DNA of 64,000 nt from Pseudomonas sp. TMP9. GTDB lineage: Bacteria > Pseudomonadota > Gammaproteobacteria > Pseudomonadales > Pseudomonadaceae. The notes beneath the pieces are model-generated. The model did not search any database. It had not been told where the DNA came from and was given only the letters and a program-made list of their open reading frames with translations. Positions 35,738 through 46,271 of this stretch are shown in pieces. Position 1 is the stretch's first letter. Every line of letters begins with the position of its first letter. The translations under genes were made by a program, and so were the position numbers. The DNA lies in the NCBI RefSeq assembly GCF_037943105.1, contig NZ_CP149803.1, forward strand, positions 3,018,001-3,082,000, written 5' to 3'.

Positions 35738-38053
35738 TCAAGTGCCTTTGAGCCTACGCAGGTTGCCAATCACAGATTCCAACGCCCGGTCAAACAGCAG
35801 TGCATCGTCCAACAAACGAATAGCGCTGCGACGGAACTCGACGGCCAAACCCATGCGGGTTTTTTCCAGCACCTTCATGCCGGTACGGTTGACGAAGATG
35901 TACTTGCCGGTCGGTTTGATCACCGCAGCTAACTTGCAGCGCAGTTTGTGCTCTTCATCTTCCTGAAACTCAACCCAACTGCCGACCCGCAGGTTGTCCA
36001 CCTGGATAAGCGCTTCGTCGTCGTCTGGCAGGCTGATTTCCGCTTCAGCGGCGCGCAGCTCACCGGGCGCCAGCAGGATGATTTCTTCAACCACCTCAAT
36101 CATCGCTGGCTCTGTAACGGCTTCTTCAGCGGGCAGGTCTAGCAATGGCAGCTCAATCCCGACTTCCGCCAGCGTCGCCCGTTGCGCCTCATCAAACTCG
36201 ACAAGCACCGGCACATCGGCCTGCAGATTTTCTTCAGGCAAATTGCGCTTAAAGCGCTGGAAGGCTTGCACATGCAGGGCTTCCAGTTGACTGAAAAACT
36301 CACCTGTGGAGAACGGATCAAACGCCGCACTGGCCATGCCTTCACGCAGCGCTTTAAGCAAGCTTGGCACCATCTCAAGCAATTGCATGCGTGCTTCTGG
36401 TTGGTCATGGTGCTCAACACTCCACACCAAGTCATCCATGGTTGCCAACGCGGTCTGCCACTGCGCGGACTCCACGCCATGCTTTAAGCAGGTGAGCATC
36501 AGCACCTTGCTCCAGGCTTCTTGCAGCAAGCGCACCACCACTTCCGGCAGAGTCTTACCGAGCAACCGCTGATTCAACGCCTGCTCCACTTCGCGCCGTG
36601 CTAACGCAGCCTTGGCGCTGCCTTCTTCGGCATCGCGGGTGCGTTGTTCAAGCAGCTCACTGCGGCGGCGCTCATCGCCGGTAAAGGCCAAAAAGTCAGC
36701 CAGCAGTTCAGAGAAAATCAGCGGATCGTCGACAAAGTCATTGAGTAGACGCTGCACAATCTGCTCAATTTTTTGATACAGGCTGTCACGCTGTTCATCG
36801 TCATGCTCACCCCAACCCAAGGCGGCAGAGGCAATTTCATTGAGCAAACGCCGAGCAGGATGACTGCCACGGCTAAAGAAGGTTTTGTCGATCACCGCCA
36901 CTTTTAGCATCGGGATTTGCAAACGGCCGATCAGCGCCTTGAGCGAGTCCGGTAAGGTGCGGTCATCGAGGATGAACTCAAACAGCATCGACACCAGATT
37001 GATAACGTCTTCATCAACCTCACCCACCACGCGCGCCTTACCGGCTTTAGCGCTGGCACGGGTCAGCAAACCTTCAAGCTGCTCACGTAAATCAAAATCA
37101 TCACTCACCTGCGCCGGCGCACGCTGCTGCATGTGCGAGAGCAGGCGCATCAGGTCATTGCTGGAGATCGGCATCGCGTCTGCCGGCCGGTTGCGCCGCG
37201 GGCTTGCTGTGCCGCGTGCTTGCGAAAGCAGCTCCTGCAGCGCACCAAACACCTCCTGCACACCTTCATCAGCAAACTCAGCAGACAATTCAGAAGGCTC
37301 ATCCTGCCCCGCGCCTCGGGCTGAGGCACTCGCACGCGACGGGTTTCGCCGCGCCGGCGCGGATTTGAGCTCAGGCAACACACCCGTAGCGATCAACGCT
37401 TGGTTGGCTTCGGCATACAAATGATCAAGGCCGCTGAGCACGTACTTCTCAAACAGCTTAAGGATGATCAGCTTGACCTTGATCTCCACGCCCAAGCTGC
37501 TGCAAGCATCCAAAAAGAACCCACAGAGGCTGGTTGGGCCAATCGGATTGCTCTTGTCATCCAGTTTCTTGCTGACCATGGCGTTAAAGCGCGTGGTCAG
37601 GTGACTCAGCGCCGTAGCGTCACGGCTCAGCACCTTGGCCACCATGGAATCCAACGCTACAGACTCTTCCAGCGCATCGTTCTGCACCAGCGACAAGGCA
37701 TCAAACGACACCGCATCCAAAGGCGCTGGCTTGCCGATTTCATATTGGTTAAGGGTGGCGAAGGCTTCAAACACCTTCTGCAAAAAGCCGCGCTCGATGT
37801 TTTTACGCTTCAAGCGCAAATCACGCATGGCCTCGAAAAAGGCATTTTGCTCAGCATTGCTGGTGGCGCGGTCGGCCATCTCGAACAGCGTATCGTCGGC
37901 ATTATCAAACAGCGCCTGCAACGCTGTTTTCAGCTGTTGCGCCGCTTTGTCACGCACATTTGTCAGCGCCACAGGCAGTCTTCCTACTGGCGAAGTGGGC
38001 GATTGCTCAGTGCTCACCTTACTCAGGTGCACCACATTCGCATCAGTCTTCAT
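35738..38053 (-). CDS. DUF1631 family protein (paralogue 1)
   Basis: 771-residue soluble, mostly helical protein of the DUF1631 family. Older annotations call it thymidine phosphorylase without support. Shared with the second copy in this window (50399-52807) are the N-terminal LFDN-DDTLFE.AD...NAFFEAMRDLR region, a VDEDVINLVSMLFEFILDD-RTLPDSLK block near residue 340, and a C-terminal beta-rich module (GSWVEFQED...YIFVNRTGMKV). Identity between the copies appears moderate. An Arg/Ser/Ala-rich low-complexity linker lies near residue 230. GGAG precedes the ATG. It is divergent from nadC. Function unknown. Confidence 0.85.
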   Translation of the reverse strand: MKTDANVVHLSKVSTEQSPTSPVGRLPVALTNVRDKAAQQLKTALQALFDNADDTLFEMADRATSNAEQNAFFEAMRDLRLKRKNIERGFLQKVFEAFATLNQYEIGKPAPLDAVSFDALSLVQNDALEESVALDSMVAKVLSRDATALSHLTTRFNAMVSKKLDDKSNPIGPTSLCGFFLDACSSLGVEIKVKLIILKLFEKYVLSGLDHLYAEANQALIATGVLPELKSAPARRNPSRASASARGAGQDEPSELSAEFADEGVQEVFGALQELLSQARGTASPRRNRPADAMPISSNDLMRLLSHMQQRAPAQVSDDFDLREQLEGLLTRASAKAGKARVVGEVDEDVINLVSMLFEFILDDRTLPDSLKALIGRLQIPMLKVAVIDKTFFSRGSHPARRLLNEIASAALGWGEHDDEQRDSLYQKIEQIVQRLLNDFVDDPLIFSELLADFLAFTGDERRRSELLEQRTRDAEEGSAKAALARREVEQALNQRLLGKTLPEVVVRLLQEAWSKVLMLTCLKHGVESAQWQTALATMDDLVWSVEHHDQPEARMQLLEMVPSLLKALREGMASAAFDPFSTGEFFSQLEALHVQAFQRFKRNLPEENLQADVPVLVEFDEAQRATLAEVGIELPLLDLPAEEAVTEPAMIEVVEEIILLAPGELRAAEAEISLPDDDEALIQVDNLRVGSWVEFQEDEEHKLRCKLAAVIKPTGKYIFVNRTGMKVLEKTRMGLAVEFRRSAIRLLDDALLFDRALESVIGNLRRLKGT

Positions 38054-39282
<1,229 letters not shown>

Positions 39283-39309
39283 AACCCTTCCAGAGCAATT
39301 CGCTCAAGC

Positions 39310-40083
39310 CTACCAACCATCTAAGGGTAAATAGAGCCTAGGCATCCCATCAACGAGCGATACAATTACAACCCAATCACTACGCCCACTCACTGTCAAA
39401 GGCAAATATCCAAGATCGCCTTCAGACAACCCAGAAGCGACGAGCGCTTCATCAATAACATTCTGCTTAAGCGGGTGCTTCTTACGCAACTCAGCAAGTG
39501 GAACTGCTAACTTAACCACTTGCTCGCTTTGCGAATCAAAATCAACCCATCGAGCAGGCCTAAAAGCAGGCGGTAAACCATTTAAGGCTAACTTGATACT
39601 ATCAACATAATCACTATCTGACGGAGATGATAATTTAACACCGATCAGCACAGGGCCAGTGAGGCTAAATTTCCGCAAGCTTGGCGGGGCAGAATTTATA
39701 TCTTCGAACTGCACATCAGGGACACTTACAACCTTAAACTGATCTCCTTCAAAGGCCAGAAAAACCGGACGAGCTTCCACGATAGAGAATAAGCCATAGG
39801 CTAACGCCCCAACTTGCAATAAAACGATTAAAGCAATATCAACGTACAACTCAACCCTAGGCTTAGCGGGATTAAAAATCAAAAAAGTCAGCAAAGGACC
39901 GCAAACTACATCCACAGCCACTACCAGAAAAAAAAGCTCTTTCCCTCCTGCCAAGTCTGAGTACGGGAACGGGTACCAAAGACCAAAAACCAATGCCGCG
40001 CAGCACACAGCAACAAAAAGACTCGCCAACAAATGCATACCACTAGCGGCGGCGGCAGAATGAAATCTTGTAATTAAAGCCAC
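39310..40083 (-). CDS. TfpX/TfpZ family type IV pilin accessory protein
   Basis: 257-residue inner-membrane protein with hydrophobic segments near residues 15-40, 48-70 and 80-100, then a soluble domain. The family is encoded directly downstream of certain pilA alleles in P. aeruginosa (groups III and V) and helps assembly of those pilins. The segment YSDLAGGKELFFLVVAVDVVCGPLLTFLIFN is typical. It follows pilA after an intrinsic terminator, so expression may depend on read-through. Base composition is clearly more AT-rich than the surrounding genes, in line with exchange together with the pilin allele. Confidence 0.85.
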   Translation of the reverse strand: MALITRFHSAAAASGMHLLASLFVAVCCAALVFGLWYPFPYSDLAGGKELFFLVVAVDVVCGPLLTFLIFNPAKPRVELYVDIALIVLLQVGALAYGLFSIVEARPVFLAFEGDQFKVVSVPDVQFEDINSAPPSLRKFSLTGPVLIGVKLSSPSDSDYVDSIKLALNGLPPAFRPARWVDFDSQSEQVVKLAVPLAELRKKHPLKQNVIDEALVASGLSEGDLGYLPLTVSGRSDWVVIVSLVDGMPRLYLPLDGW

Positions 40084-40095
40084 ACTCTTACCTCG

Positions 40096-40123
40096 AAAAA
40101 AAAGAGCGCCGAAGCGCTCTTTT
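40096..40123 (-). terminator. intrinsic terminator of pilA
   Basis: Stem AAAGAGCGC/GCGCTCTTT with a CGAA loop, followed by a T-run on the minus strand, 14 bases after the pilA stop. Confidence 0.85.
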
Positions 40124-40136
40124 CACAACAAGCAAA

Positions 40137-40640
40137 TTACTTGCATTCTGCAGGAGCAAAACGCGCTGGCAAAGTACCTGCAGCGGTACCACCAAAACCA
40201 GCGGCGGCAGCACCAGCAGCCATGCAGCGCCAGGAAACAGCTTCAGCTGGTGGCGTAAATGCTGCGGTACCTACAGGCAGAATAGTACCTACAGGAGCGT
40301 TCGGGGTCATGATAATAGTGCCGCCACCAGCAGCAGCAGTTGTTGTTATCGTAATCACGCCAGTAGCCGCAGTGATATTGACGCTAGTCGTGTTACGTGT
40401 GGCAGCAGGGCTGGTGTAGCCGATGTTATAACCAAGAGCATCAGCACCGGGATTGCCAGAAGCCAAAACGTCTGCAACGTTAATCTTGGCGGATGACGCC
40501 AGGTTCAAACCCTCAGTTACACGGGCGCGAGTGGTGTAATCCTGATAAGCCGGAAGTGCAACAGCAGCCAAAATACCGATAATCGCTACAACAATCATCA
40601 GTTCAATCAGGGTAAAGCCTTTCTGCATTTGAGCTTTCAT
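40137..40640 (-). CDS. pilA: type IV major pilin
   Basis: Prepilin of 167 residues with an 8-residue leader (MKAQMQKG) cut before Phe, then the N-methylated helix [22 protein letters not shown] with Glu5 in place. Two C-terminal cysteines (SWRCM and PAECK) can form the usual disulfide loop. The middle is rich in Ala, Thr and Gly with TTTAAAGGG runs. The leader is processed by PilD and the subunit assembled by PilB and PilC, all encoded next to it. An RpoN-type promoter lies 48 bases upstream and GGAG precedes the ATG, consistent with PilS/PilR control. Confidence 0.93.
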   Translation of the reverse strand: MKAQMQKGFTLIELMIVVAIIGILAAVALPAYQDYTTRARVTEGLNLASSAKINVADVLASGNPGADALGYNIGYTSPAATRNTTSVNITAATGVITITTTAAAGGGTIIMTPNAPVGTILPVGTAAFTPPAEAVSWRCMAAGAAAAGFGGTAAGTLPARFAPAECK

Positions 40641-40687
40641 AGAAGCATCTCCTTAGTGTGTATAGGTCGACGACCTACTTTTGACAA

Positions 40688-40703
40688 TGCAGCTCGCATG
40701 CCA
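40688..40703 (-). promoter_or_regulatory. sigma-54 (RpoN) promoter of pilA
   Basis: Minus strand TGGCATGCGAGCTGCA matches TGGCAC-N5-TTGC with the invariant GG and GC 10 bases apart. The predicted transcript starts about 36 bases before the pilA ATG. P. aeruginosa pilA is known to need RpoN and PilR, both roles being represented in this window by pilS and pilR. Confidence 0.8.
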
Positions 40704-40862
40704 ACTCCAAACACACCGGCAACCTTGGCTCGGGGATAAGCATGCTGACAAGCCACTCTCAAAGCGCCGGCACTAACTGCCATTTTTTGTCACCTACCCG
40801 CTTTGGGTTTGGCACGCCACAATTATCTAGGCTATAAGGCATGCATTGTTATGGAGCCTGTG

Positions 40863-42566
40863 ATGAACGATAGCGTGTCCCTTACCGGCCTGGCCCGGCA
40901 GATGGTGTTAGCAGAACTGCTGGATGAAAAAACCGCGCAACAGGCGCAAGCCCAAGCGCAGCGCAATAAGCTGTCGCTGGTGACCTACCTGGTGCAGAAC
41001 AAGCTGGTGAAGAGCCGAGTATTGGCCGAACTGGCCAGCGAGCAATTTGGTGTGTCCTTTGTTGACCTGAATGCCATCGACAAAGAAAGCCAGCCAAAAG
41101 AGCTGGTAACCGAAAAGCTGATTCGTCAGCACCGCGTCCTGCCGCTGTGGCGGCGGGGCAACAAGCTGTTTGTCGCGGTATCCGACCCCACCAACCACCA
41201 AGCCATCACCGACGTTCAGTTCAGCACCGGGATGAACACCGAGTCGATTCTGGTCGAGGATGACAAACTCGGTGACGCCATCGAGAAATTTTTTGATTCC
41301 ACCGGCAGCGGTATGGAGGACTTGGCAGACGTTGATTTAGACGGCCTAGATGTTGAGGCCGTCAGTGATGACAAGGAAGTTACGGGCGACGGCAACTCCG
41401 CCGATGACGCGCCGGTGGTGCGCTTTGTAAATAAGATGCTGCTCGACGCCATCAAAAAAGGCTCCTCCGACCTGCACTTTGAGCCTTATGAGAAGACCTA
41501 CCGGGTGCGCTTTCGCACCGATGGTATTTTGCAAGAAATCGCCCGCCCACCCATCCAGCTCTCGCCACGCATCTCTGCGCGCTTGAAAGTAATGGCCGGC
41601 TTGGATATTTCCGAGCGGCGCAGGCCGCAGGATGGGCGCATCAAGATGCGCATCTCGAAAACTAAATCCATCGACTTTCGCGTCAGCACCTGCCCAACGC
41701 TGTGGGGCGAAAAGATCGTCATGCGGATTCTCGATTCCGCCAGCGCACAGATGGGCATTGATGCGCTGGGTTATGAAGAGTCGCAAAAAGCGCTTTACAT
41801 GGCCGCACTCAAGCAACCGCAGGGCATGATTTTGGTCACGGGCCCCACCGGCTCCGGCAAAACCGTATCGCTGTACACCGGCTTGAATATTCTCAACACC
41901 ACGGACGTGAATATCTCCACGGCGGAAGACCCTGTGGAGATCAACCTCGAGGGCATTAACCAGGTCAACGTCAACCCCAAGCAGGGCATGGACTTTACCG
42001 CCGCACTGAAATCCTTCCTACGGCAAGACCCGGACATCATCATGGTCGGGGAGATTCGTGACCTGGATACCGCCTCTATTGCCATCAAGGCCGCACAAAC
42101 CGGACACATGGTGATGTCGACCCTGCACACCAACAGCGCCGCAGAAACCCTGACCCGCCTGCGCAATATGGGCGTACCGTCGTTTAACATCGCCACCTCG
42201 GTGAATCTGATCATCGCCCAACGTTTGGCGCGCAAGCTGTGCAGCAGCTGCAAGAAGGAAATCCAGATCCCCCGCGAGGCCCTGTTAGAGGAAGGCTTCC
42301 CGGAAGACAAGATCGGCACCTTTAAAATTTACGAGCCGGTGGGCTGCGAAAATTGCAACGGCGGTTACAAAGGCCGTGTCGGAATTTATGAAGTGGTTAA
42401 AAACACGCCTGCCCTGCAACGGATTATCATGGAAGAAGGCAACTCGATTGATATCTCCATCCAGATGCGCAAAGACGGCTTTAATGACCTGCGAACCTCA
42501 GCCTTGCTGAAGGCCATGCAAGGCGTGACCAGCCTCGCTGAAGTGAACCGAGTGACAAAGGACTAA
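40863..42566 (+). CDS. pilB: type IV pilus extension ATPase PilB
   Basis: 567-residue hexameric ATPase powering pilus extension. An N-terminal MshEN-like domain is followed by the secretion ATPase core: Walker A GPTGSGKT (327-334), Asp box, Walker B DIIMVGEIRD (391-400) and His box STLHTNSA. A tetracysteine zinc site (CSSCKKE and CENCNGG) follows. The ATG at 40863 follows GGAG at 6-base spacing; the frame is open 20 codons further, with an internal ATG at 40851 as alternative. First of pilB-pilC-pilD. Confidence 0.96.
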   Translation: MNDSVSLTGLARQMVLAELLDEKTAQQAQAQAQRNKLSLVTYLVQNKLVKSRVLAELASEQFGVSFVDLNAIDKESQPKELVTEKLIRQHRVLPLWRRGNKLFVAVSDPTNHQAITDVQFSTGMNTESILVEDDKLGDAIEKFFDSTGSGMEDLADVDLDGLDVEAVSDDKEVTGDGNSADDAPVVRFVNKMLLDAIKKGSSDLHFEPYEKTYRVRFRTDGILQEIARPPIQLSPRISARLKVMAGLDISERRRPQDGRIKMRISKTKSIDFRVSTCPTLWGEKIVMRILDSASAQMGIDALGYEESQKALYMAALKQPQGMILVTGPTGSGKTVSLYTGLNILNTTDVNISTAEDPVEINLEGINQVNVNPKQGMDFTAALKSFLRQDPDIIMVGEIRDLDTASIAIKAAQTGHMVMSTLHTNSAAETLTRLRNMGVPSFNIATSVNLIIAQRLARKLCSSCKKEIQIPREALLEEGFPEDKIGTFKIYEPVGCENCNGGYKGRVGIYEVVKNTPALQRIIMEEGNSIDISIQMRKDGFNDLRTSALLKAMQGVTSLAEVNRVTKD

Positions 42567-42569
42567 CTG

Positions 42570-43787
42570 ATGGCTGTTAAAGCACTAAAAACCAGCACCT
42601 TTGCCTGGGAAGGCACCAACAAGCAGGGTGCCAAAATAAAAGGTGAAGTCAGCGGCCAGAACCCCGCCTTGGTCAAAGCGCAGCTGCGTAAGCAGGGCAT
42701 TAACCCAACCAAGGTCCGCAAAAAGTCTGCCTCGCTGTTCAGCGCGGGGAAAAAGATTAAACCCATGGACATTGCGCTGTTTGCCCGGCAAATGGCCACG
42801 ATGATGAAGGCTGGCGTACCGCTGCTGCAGTCCTTTGACATTATTGCCGAGGGTGTGGACAACCCGAACATGCGCAAGCTGGTGGATGACATCAAACAGC
42901 ATGTAGCAGCCGGTAATAGCTTTGCGGCCTCCCTGCGAACTCGACCTGAATATTTTGATGATCTATTTTGCAACTTGGTCGATGCCGGCGAGCAAGCAGG
43001 CGCACTGGAAAACCTACTGGATCGCGTTGCAACCTACAAAGAAAAGACCGAAGCACTCAAGTCAAAAATCAAAAAAGCGATGAATTACCCCATCGCAGTA
43101 GTATTGGTGGCGGTGATTGTGTCGGCTATTTTGCTGATCAAAGTGGTGCCGCAATTCGAGTCGGTATTTGCTAACTTTGGCGCTGAACTGCCGGCCTTTA
43201 CGCAGTTTGTAATCGGTATTTCTCAAGGGCTTCAAAAATGGTGGTTTATCATTCTGGTTGGTTTCTTCGCTGTAGGTTTTACTTTTGTTGAGACCAAGAA
43301 ACGCTCGGAAAAACTCCGTAACTGGCTCGACCGCACGGCACTGAAAGCGCCGATTGTCGGTGACATCATCTACAAGTCATCTGTTGCTCGGTATGCCCGC
43401 ACCCTGGCCACCACCTTCGCCGCCGGTGTGCCGCTGGTAGAAGCGCTGGATTCTGTAGCCGGCGCCACTGGTAATATCGTGTTTAAGAATGCTGTGAATA
43501 AAATCAAGCAAGATGTCAGCGCCGGTATGCAGCTGAACTTCTCCATGCGCAGCACGGCAGTATTCCCTTCAATGGCCATCCAGATGACTGCCATTGGTGA
43601 AGAGTCCGGCGCGCTGGACATGATGCTGGACAAAGTCGCCAGCTATTATGAGGCTGAGGTGGATAACGCTGTGGACGGTTTGACCAGCCTTATGGAACCG
43701 CTGATTATGTCAGTGCTCGGCGTGCTGGTCGGCGGCCTGATCATTGCCATGTACCTGCCTATCTTCCAACTGGGTGCTGTTGTTTAA
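42570..43787 (+). CDS. pilC: type IV pilus inner-membrane platform protein PilC
   Basis: 405-residue polytopic protein with two repeated GspF domains. Each begins in a FARQMATMMKAGVPLLQS or YARTLATTFAAGVPLVEA type sequence, and membrane helices lie near residues 170-195, 215-240 and 375-400. It couples PilB action to pilin insertion. It starts three bases after pilB. Confidence 0.96.
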   Translation: MAVKALKTSTFAWEGTNKQGAKIKGEVSGQNPALVKAQLRKQGINPTKVRKKSASLFSAGKKIKPMDIALFARQMATMMKAGVPLLQSFDIIAEGVDNPNMRKLVDDIKQHVAAGNSFAASLRTRPEYFDDLFCNLVDAGEQAGALENLLDRVATYKEKTEALKSKIKKAMNYPIAVVLVAVIVSAILLIKVVPQFESVFANFGAELPAFTQFVIGISQGLQKWWFIILVGFFAVGFTFVETKKRSEKLRNWLDRTALKAPIVGDIIYKSSVARYARTLATTFAAGVPLVEALDSVAGATGNIVFKNAVNKIKQDVSAGMQLNFSMRSTAVFPSMAIQMTAIGEESGALDMMLDKVASYYEAEVDNAVDGLTSLMEPLIMSVLGVLVGGLIIAMYLPIFQLGAVV

Positions 43788-43790
43788 CTT

Positions 43791-44660
43791 ATGTCCGTCA
43801 TCGACTTTTTGGCCAGCCATGTGCTGGCCTTTGTTTTATGCGCGCTGCTAATCGGCTTGCTGGTCGGCAGCTTCCTCAATGTGGTGATTTATCGCCTGCC
43901 GAAAATGATGCAACGCGATTGGCGCGAGCAGGCCCGTGAGATATTGGAATTACCTGGCGAAACCCAGTCTGAAATATTCAACTTAGTACTGCCTAATTCG
44001 CAGTGCCCACACTGCGCCCACGAAATAAAGCCATGGGAAAATATCCCGGTTATCAGTTATCTGTTTTTGCGCGGCAAATGCGCCAGCTGCAAAGCGCCGA
44101 TCAGCCTGCGATACCCGCTGGTTGAGCTGACCTGCGGTGTGCTATCGGCTTATATCGCCTGGCATTTCGGTTTTACCTGGCAGGCCGGCGCGATGCTGGT
44201 GCTGACTTGGGGTTTGCTGGCGATGAGCTTGATCGATGTTGATCATCAAGTGTTGCCGGACTCATTGGTATTGCCGCTGCTGTGGCTTGGTTTGATTGCC
44301 AATAGCTTTGGTTTGTTTACCAGCTTGGAAAATGCACTCTGGGGCGCGGTTGCGGGTTACCTGAGCTTATGGTCGGTGTATTGGCTGTTTAAGCTGGTGA
44401 CGGGCAAGGAAGGCATGGGTTATGGCGACTTCAAACTACTGGCCATGCTGGGCGCGTGGGGCGGCTGGCAGGTCTTGCCGCTGACCATCCTGCTGTCCTC
44501 AATTGTCGGTGCGGTACTAGGCCTGATTATGCTCCGCCTGCGCAACGCCGAAACCAGCGCGCCCATCCCCTTCGGCCCCTACCTAGCTATAGCCGGCTGG
44601 ATTGCCCTGCTCTGGGGCGAGCAAATCACCACCAGCTACCTGCAGATAGCTGGTTTCTAG
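43791..44660 (+). CDS. pilD: prepilin peptidase / N-methyltransferase
   Basis: 289-residue bifunctional membrane enzyme that cleaves prepilin leaders and methylates the new N-terminus. Zinc-site cysteines are Cys72, Cys75, Cys97 and Cys100, and the catalytic aspartates Asp149 (LIDVDH) and Asp213 (GYGDFK) fall at the positions I remember for P. aeruginosa PilD. It serves pilA and the fimT-type pseudopilins as well as any type II secretion system. Last gene of pilBCD; a duplicated REP element follows. Confidence 0.96.
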   Translation: MSVIDFLASHVLAFVLCALLIGLLVGSFLNVVIYRLPKMMQRDWREQAREILELPGETQSEIFNLVLPNSQCPHCAHEIKPWENIPVISYLFLRGKCASCKAPISLRYPLVELTCGVLSAYIAWHFGFTWQAGAMLVLTWGLLAMSLIDVDHQVLPDSLVLPLLWLGLIANSFGLFTSLENALWGAVAGYLSLWSVYWLFKLVTGKEGMGYGDFKLLAMLGAWGGWQVLPLTILLSSIVGAVLGLIMLRLRNAETSAPIPFGPYLAIAGWIALLWGEQITTSYLQIAGF

Positions 44661-44666
44661 AACGCT

Positions 44667-44792
44667 GTAGCCCGGATGCAATCCGGGGATTGCCTTGCTG
44701 TTTCCCGGATTGCATCCGGGCTACGACTGCGCGGTGCTGACGGATTACGCCTACGGCTAATCCATCCTACGTAATGGGGTGGAGGCGGAGTG
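44667..44792. repeat. 126-bp repeat unit with REP-like palindrome, copy 3
   Basis: A 21-bp perfect inverted repeat (arms 44667-44687 and 44704-44724, core GTAGCCCGGATGCAATCC) is followed by a second hairpin GGATTA...TAATCC and a GTAATGGG tail. The whole unit recurs 97 bases later with about nine mismatches by eye. Confidence 0.85.
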
Positions 44793-44889
44793 CGGATTTG
44801 TAGGATGCAATCGCCGAAGGAGCTTGCGTCGTTTGCCGCGCATATTGGTGGCATGGCGCCGGGCGACGTTGCCTGGACTTTAAAACGCC

Positions 44890-45015
44890 GTAGCCCGGAT
44901 GCAATCCGGGGATTGTCTTGTTATTTCCCGGATTGCATCCGGGCTACGACTGCGCGGCGCTGACGGATTACGCCTGCGGCTAATCCATCCTACGTGATGG
45001 GCTAGTGGCGGAGTG
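44890..45015. repeat. 126-bp repeat unit with REP-like palindrome, copy 4
   Basis: Direct repeat of 44667-44792 in the same orientation. Both lie in the 418-base gap between pilD and coaE. Nothing else is seen in the gap. Confidence 0.85.
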
Positions 45016-45078
45016 TTCGCTTCACTGCTGAATCCGCCCTACAATCGCGCCTTTGAATGACCGACGCGAGCCCGCACC

Positions 45079-45693
45079 TTGAGTACAAAACCCTGGATTC
45101 TTGGCCTTACTGGCGGCATTGGCAGCGGTAAGAGTGCTGTTGCTCAGCACTTTATCGACCTCGGCGTGCATCTGGTCGACGCCGATCATGCTGCGCGCTG
45201 GGTGGTTGAACCTGGCAAGCCAGCGCTGGCAAAAATCGTCGAGCACTTTGGCGCAGAGGTGTTGCAGGCCGATGGCCAACTTGATCGCACAGCATTGCGC
45301 CACAGAGTGTTTGCCGATGCGGCTGAGCGGCGCTGGCTGGAGGCGTTGCTACACCCGCTGATCGGTCAGGAAATCATCCAGTACCTGGCGCGCGCCGAGT
45401 CGCCCTATGCCATTTTGGTGTCGCCGCTGCTGATTGAGTCCGGCCAGTACCGACTGACGCAGCGCATACTGGTGGTGGACGCGCCCGAGCACCTGCAACT
45501 AGAGCGCACCATGGCCCGCGACCAAAGCTCCAGCGATCAAGTGCAGGCTATTCTCCAGGCCCAAGCCAGCCGCGAAGAGCGCCTGCGCCATGCACAGGAT
45601 GTATTGCTTAACGACCAAGGCCTGCACGGACTGCAAGCTGAAGTGGAACGGCTGCACACCTTTTATCTGACATTACGCGGAGGCCAAGCATGA
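45079..45693 (+). CDS. coaE: dephospho-CoA kinase
   Basis: CoaE phosphorylates dephospho-CoA in the last step of coenzyme A synthesis. The 204-residue product has the P-loop [11 protein letters not shown] near its start, then [13 protein letters not shown] and the CoA-binding region PLLIESGQY. The start is a TTG at 45079. The stop overlaps the yacG start by 4 bp. The pilBCD-coaE-yacG order is common in Pseudomonas. Confidence 0.95.
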   Translation: MSTKPWILGLTGGIGSGKSAVAQHFIDLGVHLVDADHAARWVVEPGKPALAKIVEHFGAEVLQADGQLDRTALRHRVFADAAERRWLEALLHPLIGQEIIQYLARAESPYAILVSPLLIESGQYRLTQRILVVDAPEHLQLERTMARDQSSSDQVQAILQAQASREERLRHAQDVLLNDQGLHGLQAEVERLHTFYLTLRGGQA

Positions 45694-45890
45694 GCACGCC
45701 CACCTTAATCCCTTGCCCGACTTGCAACGCGCCCGTCGAGTGGGGCCCGCAAAGCCCGAGCCGACCCTTCTGCTCGGAACGTTGCAAGCTGGTTGACCTC
45801 GGTGCTTGGGCCTCGGAAGAGCACGCGATTGCCGGCAACCCACTGGAAGACGATCTATTCTCTGGCGAACTACCGCCGCGCGAGCACTAG
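45690..45890 (+). CDS. yacG: DNA gyrase inhibitor YacG
   Basis: 66-residue zinc-finger protein with the four ligands in [10 protein letters not shown] and [15 protein letters not shown]. YacG binds GyrB and inhibits gyrase in E. coli. The acidic C-terminal tail is typical. It is coupled to coaE by an ATGA overlap. Confidence 0.93.
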   Translation: MSTPTLIPCPTCNAPVEWGPQSPSRPFCSERCKLVDLGAWASEEHAIAGNPLEDDLFSGELPPREH

Positions 45891-45951
45891 CAGCGCAGAG
45901 CACATGCCTCGTTCGCTGAGCGGCGCCGAAGCCCAACACGGCGCTGCCAAA

Positions 45952-46167
45952 TCAAGGCCGCATAAAGCTGTAATCACGCTCTTCATCCAGATTTTCGGCG
46001 ATGAACTGCAGCTCTGCAGCCAAGTCTGCTGTACTTCGCCCAGCGCGGCTGCGTTCTATCACCGCGCTAAGCAGTGCCCGCAATGCCATGGCTTGATCAA
46101 AGCCCTCCGCGTCGATGCCCTGCAAATTCTGCTCGACTGCATGTCTTGCCCACTGGTGTACGCTCAT
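45952..46167 (-). CDS. conserved small protein, candidate Anr-regulated
   Basis: 71-residue helical protein without motifs I recognise (starts MSVHQWARHAVEQNLQGID, ends ERDYSFMRP). GGAGGGCAGG precedes the ATG. A perfect TTGAT-N4-ATCAA site lies 54 bases upstream of the start. From memory, P. aeruginosa has a small hypothetical gene at the same place after yacG. No function is proposed beyond likely oxygen-responsive expression. Confidence 0.75.
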   Translation of the reverse strand: MSVHQWARHAVEQNLQGIDAEGFDQAMALRALLSAVIERSRAGRSTADLAAELQFIAENLDEERDYSFMRP

Positions 46168-46220
46168 ATCCTGCCCTCCAGACTGATGCGTGAACGATGG
46201 CGCAAAGCAACTGGCCCGGG

Positions 46221-46234
46221 TTGATCTGGATCAA
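46221..46234 (-). promoter_or_regulatory. Anr/FNR box
   Basis: TTGATCTGGATCAA is a perfect TTGAT-N4-ATCAA palindrome, the recognition site of Anr in Pseudomonas. It lies upstream of the 71-residue minus-strand gene and just past the end of the CbiM-like gene. The first is the natural target. Confidence 0.7.
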
Positions 46235-46271
46235 CCCTGATAAGCCAATCGAGGTGCTGAAGGTTGCGCCA

